Below the pieces are notes generated by a model. It was not told the DNA's origin. It worked only from the letters and a program-made list of their open reading frames with translations, and did not search any database. Below are positions 8,332-15,199 of a stretch of DNA of 25,717 nt, piece by piece (the stretch's first letter is position 1; every line of letters starts with the position of its first letter). A program made the translations under genes and the position numbers. This stretch comes from an uncultured Ruminococcus sp. (GTDB taxonomy: Bacteria; Bacillota; Clostridia; Oscillospirales; Ruminococcaceae): contig NZ_CALDMP010000016.1 of NCBI RefSeq assembly GCF_937915125.1, positions 1 to 25,717 of the forward strand, given 5' to 3'.

Positions 8332-10857
8332 TTGAAAAAAATACTAAAGAGAGGAGCGGCAGCATTGCTTGGTGTTATTACAATGCTGTCAGTTCCATCA
8401 GGAATCAGTTTGAATAAAAATACTCCGACAGTTGAAGCTGCTTCTGATAAAATACTTGCCTTTCCCGGAGCCGTTGGAGGAGGAAAATACTCCACAGGCG
8501 GACGAGGCGGAGAGGTTTATCATGTGACAAATCTCAATGACAGCGGAACAGGCTCATTCCGTGATGCTGTCAGCAAATCCAACCGCATTGTCGTGTTTGA
8601 TGTCAGTGGTACGATTGAACTCAAAAGCAATATTCTCTGCCAGAGCAATGTTACGATAGCAGGTCAGACTGCTCCCGGCGGTTCGGGTATCACACTGAAA
8701 AACTATAAAATGGGGATGTCTGGAGACAATATTATCTGTCGTTACATCAGTTCTCGTCCAGGCCCCTATGCCTCAACAAGCTCCGGTAATGATGCCTGGG
8801 GAGGAGCAGCAGGCTCAAACTCCATTATCGACCACTGCTCCATGGGCTGGACAACAGACGAGCAATGGGGACTTTATTCAAATAACATGAACTATACTGT
8901 TCAGTATTCTGTAATAGGTCCGGCTGACTCATGGGGCGGTCATAAAAAGGGACTTCATGGCTTTGGTCTCATGATGGGTAAGGGCAATCTCACCTTTGAC
9001 CATAACCTGATCATACACAATGTATCAAGAAACTTTCGTGGAAAGGTTCAAGGTACATATACCGCAGACTTTACCAATAATATCATCTACGACTGGGGTT
9101 ATCAGACAGCATATGGTACGATAGGGCATCTGAATTATGTCAACAATACCCTCAAAGCAGGAAACTCTACGACCGGTGGATATCACTGGATGAATGTCGA
9201 CAGCAGCACGTCTCCTGAAAACTTTAAGGTGTACTGTGACGGCAATCGTCTGATAAACAAAGACGGCTCACTTCATGATATCACAAACGACAATTGGTCG
9301 GGCGTTTCTGTCAAAACAAGCATAGGTATTACCAAGGATGATCTTTATTCTTCAACACCTTTCCAAACCATTATCAATGGTACAGATGTTTCCTCCGTAA
9401 ATGATGTCGAATCTGCGGAAGCCTCATACGAGCACGTTGTCAGCTTTGCTGGAAACGGTATTGCTCCGGAAAAGCGTACTGCCATTGACCGCCAGTGTGC
9501 TGATGAGACCAAAAACGGCACCGGTTCATGCAGTGGTACTTCTGATTATGACTCTACTCAGACAGATCTTGACAAGTACAATATTCAGTGCGGTGTGACC
9601 TATGAATATCCGTCGGCTGTCCTTACAAAAACGATTACAGATACCGACAATGACGGAATGCCAGACGAATGGGAACTTGCAAGAGGACTCGATCCCAATG
9701 ATGCTTCAGACACAAACGGCGATTACTGCGGTCAGGGATATACTAATATCGAGTACTATATCAATGACCTTACAGTAGACTCATTTCCAGAGGGTGTGGT
9801 TACACTTTCGCCAGAAACAACACAGGTTGAACCGGTTTCAGCATTTGAAACGATTGAGGCAGAAAATTTTGACGAGCAGAGCGGTGTTAAGACCGAGGAC
9901 TGCTCTGAGGGTGGACAGAACATTGGCTATATCGAAAACGGCGATTATGTCATGTTCCGCAATGTGGATTTTGAGGACGGCGCAAAAAGCTTTATCGCCC
10001 GTGTTGCAGGCGGTCAAGAGGGCTGTGCAATCGAAGTCTATGTTGACAGTCTCGACGGCACACCAATAGCAAAATGCAGCATTCCGTCCACAGGCGGCTG
10101 GCAGGACTGGACTGATGTTTCCTGCAATACTGCCGCAGTCACCGGCAAGCATACGCTTTATCTGAAATTCACAGGCGGCGAGGGTTATCTTTTCAATATC
10201 AACAATTTCGTCTTCGGACGTGAGGCAATTCCGCTGAATGGCAAGCTGATAAATAATCTCATAGTCAACGATTCTGAAAACAGTGCAGATTGGTCGATAA
10301 GCGAGGGCATGGCAAACGGTTCGCTGATTTATGGCGACAGAAATTTTACCGCTTTGAACCTTCCGGCTGAATTGGATGGCGCAGAATATATAAAGACTGC
10401 CTGTGATTCTAAAAACTATACGGATACGCTCGGTACTTTTACTGCCGGCGCAGATATTTCTATATACACTGCGCTGGACACAAGAGTAAACCCAGTTCCG
10501 GACTGGCTCAGTCAGTGGGAGAAAACGTCACTCTCCTTTATAAGCTCAAATGATGTTACCTTTGAACTGTACAAAAAGAGTGTCAAAGAGGGTGAAACTG
10601 TCACTCTCGGCAGTAACGGACAGTCTGCAAACTGCGTCAACTATATTGTGCTTGCAATGACTGAAAAGGAAATGGTCAAAGGAGATGTCAATGCAGACGG
10701 AGTGTTCGATGTTGCTGATGTTGTCATGATGCAGAAATGGCTGCTATGTGCAGGTGAATTAACCGACTGGAAAGCAGGTGATTTATATGGAGATAACATG
10801 ATAAATGCATTTGATTTATGCCTTATGAAACAAATGCTGAAGGAGAGTATATCATAA
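8332..10857 (+). CDS. Dockerin-bearing pectate lyase, family PL1-like, with CBM6
   Basis: The 841-residue secreted product has a signal peptide (1 to about 37), a PL1-type beta-helix (about 40-380) opening AFPGAVGGGKYSTGGRGG, the calcium motif DTDNDGMPDEWE (437-448), a CBM6 module (about 504-628; FETIEAENFDEQSG, then GYIENGDYVMF), the module shared with the preceding lyase (about 637-775) and a type I dockerin (783 to end). SIIDHCSMGWTTDEQWG (164-180) and FDHNLIIHNVSRNF (222-235, likely catalytic R233) parallel the first lyase. The start codon is TTG: AAGGAGGT (8318-8325) lies 6 nt upstream and no ATG is suitably placed. In the dockerin's second loop (DLYGDNMINAFD) the usual glycine is asparagine. 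CBM6 binds xylan- or glucan-type chains in other enzymes, so this one may be tethered to wall surfaces while attacking pectin. Confidence 0.85.
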   Translation: MKKILKRGAAALLGVITMLSVPSGISLNKNTPTVEAASDKILAFPGAVGGGKYSTGGRGGEVYHVTNLNDSGTGSFRDAVSKSNRIVVFDVSGTIELKSNILCQSNVTIAGQTAPGGSGITLKNYKMGMSGDNIICRYISSRPGPYASTSSGNDAWGGAAGSNSIIDHCSMGWTTDEQWGLYSNNMNYTVQYSVIGPADSWGGHKKGLHGFGLMMGKGNLTFDHNLIIHNVSRNFRGKVQGTYTADFTNNIIYDWGYQTAYGTIGHLNYVNNTLKAGNSTTGGYHWMNVDSSTSPENFKVYCDGNRLINKDGSLHDITNDNWSGVSVKTSIGITKDDLYSSTPFQTIINGTDVSSVNDVESAEASYEHVVSFAGNGIAPEKRTAIDRQCADETKNGTGSCSGTSDYDSTQTDLDKYNIQCGVTYEYPSAVLTKTITDTDNDGMPDEWELARGLDPNDASDTNGDYCGQGYTNIEYYINDLTVDSFPEGVVTLSPETTQVEPVSAFETIEAENFDEQSGVKTEDCSEGGQNIGYIENGDYVMFRNVDFEDGAKSFIARVAGGQEGCAIEVYVDSLDGTPIAKCSIPSTGGWQDWTDVSCNTAAVTGKHTLYLKFTGGEGYLFNINNFVFGREAIPLNGKLINNLIVNDSENSADWSISEGMANGSLIYGDRNFTALNLPAELDGAEYIKTACDSKNYTDTLGTFTAGADISIYTALDTRVNPVPDWLSQWEKTSLSFISSNDVTFELYKKSVKEGETVTLGSNGQSANCVNYIVLAMTEKEMVKGDVNADGVFDVADVVMMQKWLLCAGELTDWKAGDLYGDNMINAFDLCLMKQMLKESIS

Positions 10858-10859
10858 AA

Positions 10860-11123
10860 TTGCACCAAAGAATAACAAATATGATCGTTGTAGTATTAAT
10901 GAGTCTGCCTGTTATTCCAATTAAAGAAATTATGACTGACTCTCCACAGTTGATTGTAACAGCGGCTGATATTGCTTATCCAGTGCAGGAATTTCGCATT
11001 GCAGTCAACGGCACAAACCACAATTTGAATATGTACAACAGCAAAAATAGATTTTACTTGAATTCGTGAACGCTGGGCGGCAAAGATAATGAAAAATGGT
11101 GTCTGATACGAATCCCATATTAA
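10860..11123 (+). pseudogene. Broken secreted, ricin-B-like protein gene with in-frame TGA
   Basis: Directly after the lyase stop, frame 3 encodes a hydrophobic leader (NMIVVVLMSLPVIPIKEIM) followed by AADIAYPVQEFRIAVNGTNHN. From memory this resembles the start of ricin-B-like or CBM13-like modules of Ruminococcus secreted proteins. The frame stops at TGA 11067-11069, then continues as TLGGKDNEKWCLIRIPY to TAA 11121-11123. In that family the segment normally reads NSWTxGGxxNEKW, so the TGA stands where TGG (Trp) is expected: a nonsense mutation. The start is also damaged or weak. AAGGAGA (10840-10846) points at ATA 10854, where an ATG would have overlapped the lyase stop as ATGA; a TTG at 10860 is the alternative. 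The rest of the gene is absent. Confidence 0.6.
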
Positions 11124-11174
11124 CCTGCTGAAGAAAATGCTGCTATCATTTTGTCACTCTGTGCCCCCCCTCCT

Positions 11175-11211
11175 CGCCCTTGCTAGGCGACAGTCTGCCT
11201 GCGGTTGGGCG
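11175..11211. other. GC-rich dyad in an AT-rich gap
   Basis: CGCCC (11175-11179) pairs with GGGCG (11207-11211) around an inner AGGC (11185-11188)/GCCT (11197-11200). Together with the seven-C run just before it, this is clearly richer in GC than its surroundings. It could be a structured RNA, a transcript end or an imported fragment. I recognise no family. Confidence 0.35.
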
Positions 11212-11399
11212 TCATGACCCACAAAATGCTATCTGGAAATTTTTAACAAAACGATGTGAGACTAGTGGAAAAGGTCGAATTATTCTGACCAAACTATTTT
11301 ATATTGTTTGATTTTTCTGTCTCAATAATCAGGGATAGAAATCAAAATAAATCAAGGAAATCTCTGTATAGAGTCCAATTACCATGTTCCAATTTCCAA

Positions 11400-11443
11400 A
11401 AATGAGGAGTTGAATGTACTTATGTACAGACGACTCCTTGTTT
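11400..11443 (+). terminator. Hairpin with T-run, likely terminator
   Basis: AGGAGT (11405-11410) pairs with ACTCCT (11433-11438), extended by TG/CG inside and by flanking A/T pairs outside. An inner GTAC (11416-11419)/GTAC (11424-11427) closes a 4-nt loop, and TTTTT follows. It is A-rich on the other side, so it could act in both directions. It probably closes transcription from the pectinase cluster. Confidence 0.55.
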
Positions 11444-11497
11444 TTATGATATGGAATGTAACATGTAGAATTTCAAAACAATTCCAAAAGATATATT

Positions 11498-11519
11498 GTA
11501 CCCTTACCCGTACCCTTAC
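11498..11519. repeat. Direct repeat pair GTACCCTTAC left of the tRNA fragment
   Basis: GTACCCTTAC occurs at 11498-11507 and again at 11510-11519. Paired short direct repeats about 115-135 bp from an attachment site are the usual form of integrase arm-binding sites; that role is inferred. Confidence 0.4.
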
Positions 11520-11566
11520 GCCAATAAAAAAGCTTTGGAAATAACGGAAATAATGGTATGAGCGCC

Positions 11567-11622
11567 GTAAAAAATGACGCATTTTCGTAGAAAATGATGT
11601 GTATTGAAACGGTAAAAAATGA
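11567..11622. repeat. Three copies of GTARAAAATGA just left of the tRNA fragment
   Basis: GTAAAAAATGA is found at 11567-11577 and 11612-11622, with GTAGAAAATGA at 11587-11597. Spacing is 20 and 25 nt. The array ends 11 nt before the tRNA-like sequence. It may bind integrase or excisionase, though AT-rich repeats can arise by chance. Confidence 0.4.
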
Positions 11623-11632
11623 AATTCTGATT

Positions 11633-11677
11633 CTCATAACCCGAAGGTCGTTGGTTCAAATCCAGCTCCCGCAACCA
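11633..11677 (+). other. 3' fragment of initiator tRNA-fMet(CAU); probable att site
   Basis: These 45 nt run from the anticodon loop (CTCATAA, anticodon CAU) through CCCGAAGGTCG, a T-arm (GTTGG TTCAAAT CCAGC) and a 3' acceptor strand TCCCGCA ending ACCA. This matches the 3' half of bacterial initiator tRNA. The 5' half is absent: the bases to the left do not pair with the CCC of the anticodon stem. A 3' tRNA fragment next to an integrase-bearing element is the standard footprint of tRNA-targeted integration. Minus-strand translation gives the familiar artefact GAGFEPTT, which supports the tRNA call. Confidence 0.75.
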
Positions 11678-11681
11678 AACC

Positions 11682-11753
11682 AAAAGAACATTCGCGCAAA
11701 TGAAATAATCGGAGGTGCAACTTGATTATTTGTTTGCTTGAATGTTCTTTTTT
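11682..11753 (+). terminator. Long hairpin terminator behind the tRNA fragment
   Basis: AAAAGAACATTC (11682-11693) is perfectly complementary to GAATGTTCTTTT (11740-11751). A second, imperfect stem lies inside (GCAAAT...AATAATC with GATTATTTGTTTGC), and further T follows. It begins 4 nt after the CCA end, as a tRNA terminator would. Whether it is the chromosomal terminator or one carried by the element cannot be decided here. Confidence 0.7.
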
Positions 11754-11911
11754 ATGTTTTTCAGCGAAAATGCTTAAAAAATATCGCATCATCTCGACTT
11801 TTTCTTTATAAATCAAAGTCTGTGGAACAACCAGGAAAATGCAGTTGCACGCCAATTCCGTAGAATAGATGCATTGTTTTTCCTGCATTTATTACCCTCA
11901 AAACAGAAAAA

Positions 11912-11933
11912 TACATCTACCGTACATCTACCG
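11912..11933. repeat. Tandem 11-bp repeat TACATCTACCG x2
   Basis: Two exact, abutting copies lie at 11912-11922 and 11923-11933, about 235 bp inside from the tRNA fragment on the side of the mobilization genes. Position and form suit integrase arm sites or a relaxosome site; both are inferences. Confidence 0.5.
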
Positions 11934-11944
11934 ATGAAAAGTAA

Positions 11945-11973
11945 TTGAAAATTTCAGAATTCTATGGTATAAT
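11945..11973 (+). promoter_or_regulatory. Near-consensus sigma-70 promoter, antisense to the mob operon
   Basis: TTGAAA (11945-11950), a 17-nt spacer and TATAAT (11968-11973), with an extended -10 TGG directly before TATAAT. It is one of the best promoters in the window, yet no rightward gene follows. Transcription would start near 11980, inside the hairpin at 11974-12010, and read antisense into the relaxase gene. Confidence 0.6.
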
Positions 11974-12010
11974 AAAAAGGACAAGCGAGTGGAAGTCGCT
12001 TGCCCCTTTT
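11974..12010 (-). terminator. Terminator of the mobilization operon
   Basis: CAAGCGA (11982-11988) pairs exactly with TCGCTTG (11996-12002) around a 7-nt loop, extended by AAAAGG and CCTTTT. Read leftward the stem is followed by TTTTTATT. It lies 28 nt past the relaxase stop. The flanking T-run on the other side could also allow rightward termination. Confidence 0.75.
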
Positions 12011-12037
12011 GTTATATCTCCATAGGAGAATGATAGG

Positions 12038-13294
12038 TTATTTTAACGGCACATAATCTGTATCAATCACCTGTGATGAATTTTGATTGGGCTGCGTAAA
12101 ATCTACGGTTACTGTAGTTGATACATTGACCCTCATATCACATGGACAACCGGTCTGCTGCATTCTGCTCATAGCAGCCATACCAATTTTTGTGTATGCC
12201 GTCTTGTCCTGCGCAGAAACGCCTTCAAAATTCTGTACTGCCTGCTGCATCTGATCGAGATCGGTGTGCTGGTCTGCACGAATCACCAGATTGCGGCTGC
12301 AGTCAATTTCAAACAACGGCCTGTCTACAGATTTTGCTGTAGGATACTGTTGAGAAACGGATTCCTCTGGTGCAGTCTCCTGCTGCGCCAGTGAAGTATT
12401 TCTCATCTGATTGGGATAAGGCAAGTTGACTGCCCCTGTATTTCCCGAAGTCATACAGGTATAGTCTGGCTGGCTTCCCATGGGCATTGGCTGTGGGATA
12501 TAGCCAAAAGGTATTGGTGCAGGATAATCCTGCGCCTGGAAAGTTGGAAAAGCGTTTTGTGCTTTTTGATTCATATTCATTTTCATTTTCATGTCCTCCT
12601 TACTTGACTCCGCTTGAATCTCGGGAACGATCTCTTCTTTTGGAATGCTGTTTTGATTTCTTTGCAGCTGTTCCTCCATAAATATCGGATCTTCCTCTGC
12701 TGGAATATCCGGAGAAATATCTGTATTTAACTCAATACCCTGATATACAGGCATTTGCTCCGGCGGCTCCAGAAAATCAAAACCATCCTCCGACGTGTAT
12801 GGCTTGGAATCGACCATGTCATGACAGCACATCTGGATGATGTCAATATCATGCTTCTGAAAGATTTTGTTGCAGAATCCTTTGAACGCGTTCAATTTTG
12901 ACGGGCTTTGAGAAAATTTCTTGCCGGTCATAAATGAAACAGAGTTCAGAAGAAAATGCAGATGTGTATGTGCCGTATCCTTATGTACTGCAAAGGTACT
13001 CTGATAGTCCTTGTAGTAGTCGGCAATTTCTGCTCCGATCTGCATACATAATTCATTCGTCAATTTCTCCTCTGGCGTGAGGGATACCACAAAATGTTCC
13101 CCTTGTTTGCCGTGGGTTTTGTGGTAAACTTTTTTCACTGCCATCATGTCCGAGATGGGATGTTTGCAAGTGCAGCCCCTGCTGTTTACCAGTGTACCGT
13201 CCGCTGTCTTTATGGGATCGGAAATGTACTCATACATATCCTCAATATAGCGTCGGTTATCATTAGCACCGTTCACAAATTTCACCAGCGACAT
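12038..13294 (-). CDS. Relaxase (MobA/VirD2-type mobilization nuclease)
   Basis: This protein would nick the element at its transfer origin and lead the strand into a recipient. In the 418-residue product the metal-binding HUH region is clear: HKDTAHTHLHFLLNSVSF, with H109, H111 and H113, followed by GKKF and a helical segment typical of relaxase/mobilization nuclease domains. Candidate nicking tyrosines lie near the N-terminus (Y16, Y21, Y23). Residues from about 185 on are low-complexity and Pro/Gln/Met-rich. A final domain (about 325-418) may contact other relaxosome parts. It is short for the family, as is common in mobilizable rather than self-transmissible elements. Its start overlaps the stop of the MobC-like gene by one base (TAATG), so the two are translationally coupled. 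Confidence 0.85.
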   Translation of the reverse strand: MSLVKFVNGANDNRRYIEDMYEYISDPIKTADGTLVNSRGCTCKHPISDMMAVKKVYHKTHGKQGEHFVVSLTPEEKLTNELCMQIGAEIADYYKDYQSTFAVHKDTAHTHLHFLLNSVSFMTGKKFSQSPSKLNAFKGFCNKIFQKHDIDIIQMCCHDMVDSKPYTSEDGFDFLEPPEQMPVYQGIELNTDISPDIPAEEDPIFMEEQLQRNQNSIPKEEIVPEIQAESSKEDMKMKMNMNQKAQNAFPTFQAQDYPAPIPFGYIPQPMPMGSQPDYTCMTSGNTGAVNLPYPNQMRNTSLAQQETAPEESVSQQYPTAKSVDRPLFEIDCSRNLVIRADQHTDLDQMQQAVQNFEGVSAQDKTAYTKIGMAAMSRMQQTGCPCDMRVNVSTTVTVDFTQPNQNSSQVIDTDYVPLK

Positions 13295-13632
13295 TATGCA
13301 TCCTCCTCATCATTGGAACGGATATCTGTCAATTGCTCTGAAACGGCATTAAATGCTTCGATCAGCTCTTCCATACTCTGAAGCAGGCTGAGCGTATACT
13401 TATTGGACAGGACTCCATTTTTCTGCGCATTTTGCAGTTCAATGTGAATCTGAACCAAGCTTCTTGCAATTTCACTGCCCGAGGCAAGAACCAGGATTTT
13501 TTTGTCACTTAAAGCAAGTGTCCGGACAAAATCGCTGACATTCATTCCATGGTATTTTGCACTTTCTTCCACCTTCATTTTTTCAGGTTCGGAAAGACGT
13601 ATTTCAATTTTCTTATTTCTTGTTTCAGCCAT
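13294..13632 (-). CDS. MobC-like relaxosome accessory protein
   Basis: The 112-residue protein starts with a ribbon-helix-helix-like segment (KKIEIRLSEPEKMKVEESAK, then GMNVSDFVRTLAL) and ends in a long helix. This is the layout of MobC and related plasmid mobilization proteins that bind the transfer origin and help the relaxase open it. It lies between the helicase gene, overlapping its 3' end by 8 nt, and the relaxase gene, overlapping by 1 nt. The three therefore form a tightly coupled operon. Assignment rests on size, fold pattern and position. Confidence 0.75.
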   Translation of the reverse strand: MAETRNKKIEIRLSEPEKMKVEESAKYHGMNVSDFVRTLALSDKKILVLASGSEIARSLVQIHIELQNAQKNGVLSNKYTLSLLQSMEELIEAFNAVSEQLTDIRSNDEEDA

Positions 13633-15067
13633 TATCTGTTTCCTCCGTTACATCCTGACATTCGCGAATCTTGCTATGCATGTCCTTACTGATTTTTTCT
13701 GTCATGACGGGAATTTCAGGTTCAGTCTCCTGTACCGTTGTTCCTTTGAAGCGAATCCCACAGAAACCGTTTACATATTTTCCATTGTACAATACTTTCT
13801 TGTACTGGATTTTCTTGCTGAAATTCTTGATGCCTTTGTAAAAACCGTTTCTGCCAATGGGCGGCATATCGTTTTCTCTGCACCAGGATTCATAAGTGTG
13901 TGATAACACAAGGGAAGAGATAGATCCGTTTGTATCCAGCACGCAGGATTCCTGCAGAAATTCTTCAACACTGTGAAGCTCCATTCTTTTGTGTGCAATC
14001 ATTTCCTCTGCTTCCTGTGACATGCAGAAATCATATCTGGATTGCACAAACGCTTTCAGCGTGTCAACAGCCATCGAAAAAATCACATCTTTTTCTGCAA
14101 TCAATTTCTCCTCCAGCTCCGGATCCTTCTGTTCATCCGGAATGGCTCTTGTGAAGGGGAGGATGACCAGACGGTCATAGACCGCATCATCCGGATGTGC
14201 GAAATTCAAGTCGCAGTTGCTTGCAAAAATAAACTTGAGCGTCGGCAGAAAATCCTTGCTGTTTTCATACAGATTGCGGCCTGTTGTCTCTTCACAGGAA
14301 ATCAGGCTCTTAAAGCTGTCCTCAAACTTCATGGGTTTGTTGCTGTTGTCTCTTGATATGTTGATGCGCTTGCCAACATATTTTGCTTTGGACTGTTGAT
14401 TCGACATGGTGTGAAACGGTTCATGAGAAGCCAGGTCTTTTCCAACCACGGTTTCCATGAGGTTCAGCCATGTGGATTTTCCGGTTTTCCCTAAACCGAT
14501 CATCAATGCCGCTTTTCTGCCCTTCGTCAAGGAAGAACAGCAGTATGCCGTTGTACGGAGCAGACAATTGAGATTTTCCATGCCGATGCTGGTTTCCACA
14601 TATCTTTTGAAAACAGGCGCATCGGATAACTGGCGGTCTGGGATATAGTTGAAGTTCAGCATATAGTTGAAACAATATCGAATGTCATGCTGCAGCAGTT
14701 CTTGCTGCATGATGTCAAAAACACCATTGGTAACATGGAGCAGATATTGATTCTCAAAGAACTTTTCTTCCATGTCACGCTGTAATTCCGGCAGGAAAAC
14801 CAACCGCTTATAACACTCTTTGATTGCTGAACTGGAAACGATCAGCCGTGAAGAGGGGGAGAGCATGGTGAAAATGACTGCATATGCTTCTTCTTCATTG
14901 ATGCTATGATAATAGTCGTTACATCTCATATACGGTTTTGCATTGTCAAAAACCAGCATACCTGATGTCATCATGGCATCTGTTAATGTTTCGACCATTC
15001 CTTTTCGTTCAGGAATTTCAATAGAGGGAATGGCTTTGCAATATTCCTGTATTGTTTTCATATTCAT
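13625..15067 (-). CDS. SF3 helicase / P4-type primase C-terminal-domain replication protein
   Basis: This protein probably unwinds element DNA during replication or transfer. The Walker A motif is GLGKTGKST (about 191-199). An RINISRDNSNKP segment and the SF3 motif C LKFIFASNCD follow, as in phage and plasmid D5/P4-type helicases. The N-terminal part has the usual NGVFD motif but no recognisable primase active site, so it is helicase-only or very reduced. The open frame extends upstream to TTG at 15085, but those codons contain the ribosome site AAAGGAG. ATG at 15067, 8 nt after it, is the better start (480 residues). A 69-bp relic of the 3' end of a related gene occurs at 22107-22175 beside the second integrase. 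Confidence 0.8.
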   Translation of the reverse strand: MNMKTIQEYCKAIPSIEIPERKGMVETLTDAMMTSGMLVFDNAKPYMRCNDYYHSINEEEAYAVIFTMLSPSSRLIVSSSAIKECYKRLVFLPELQRDMEEKFFENQYLLHVTNGVFDIMQQELLQHDIRYCFNYMLNFNYIPDRQLSDAPVFKRYVETSIGMENLNCLLRTTAYCCSSLTKGRKAALMIGLGKTGKSTWLNLMETVVGKDLASHEPFHTMSNQQSKAKYVGKRINISRDNSNKPMKFEDSFKSLISCEETTGRNLYENSKDFLPTLKFIFASNCDLNFAHPDDAVYDRLVILPFTRAIPDEQKDPELEEKLIAEKDVIFSMAVDTLKAFVQSRYDFCMSQEAEEMIAHKRMELHSVEEFLQESCVLDTNGSISSLVLSHTYESWCRENDMPPIGRNGFYKGIKNFSKKIQYKKVLYNGKYVNGFCGIRFKGTTVQETEPEIPVMTEKISKDMHSKIRECQDVTEETDNG

Positions 15068-15132
15068 AAGAAAAACTCCTTTCAATTTTGTGATCCAGTC
15101 TGACAGAGAAGGATCTTGAATTTATACATATA

Positions 15133-15180
15133 TGTGAATATCAAATGGCAGTTGGGAAGTATCCCACTGCGATATTCATA
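15133..15180. other. Compound hairpin between integrase and helicase genes; candidate oriT or regulatory RNA
   Basis: TGAATATC (15135-15142) pairs perfectly with GATATTCA (15171-15178), extendable by two pairs. Inside, GCAG and TGGGA (15148-15157, with one bulged T) pair with TCCCA and CTGC (15162-15170, contiguous) around a 4-nt AGTA loop. There is no T-run, so a terminator is unlikely. Being upstream of the helicase-mobC-relaxase operon, it is a natural place for a transfer origin. Confidence 0.45.
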
Positions 15181-15199
15181 AGCTGAAATGAGATTCAAA

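Noticed and set aside
11633..11677. Intact tRNA gene
   Set aside because: Only the 3' 45 nt are present; no D-arm or 5' acceptor strand is found to the left.
11634..11888. 84-residue minus-strand reading frame ending GLVAGAGFEPTTFGL
   Set aside because: The ending is the well-known artefact of translating the antisense of a tRNA 3' end; the rest covers a terminator hairpin.
12535..12560. CTGGAAA/TTGGAAAA motif in the relaxase gene as a fourth copy of the 35-bp repeat
   Set aside because: It lacks the TTTTTTGCAAAAAA palindrome and lies in coding sequence; likely chance.
15068..15085. TTG start of the helicase gene giving 486 residues
   Set aside because: The extra codons contain the AAAGGAG ribosome site for ATG 15067.
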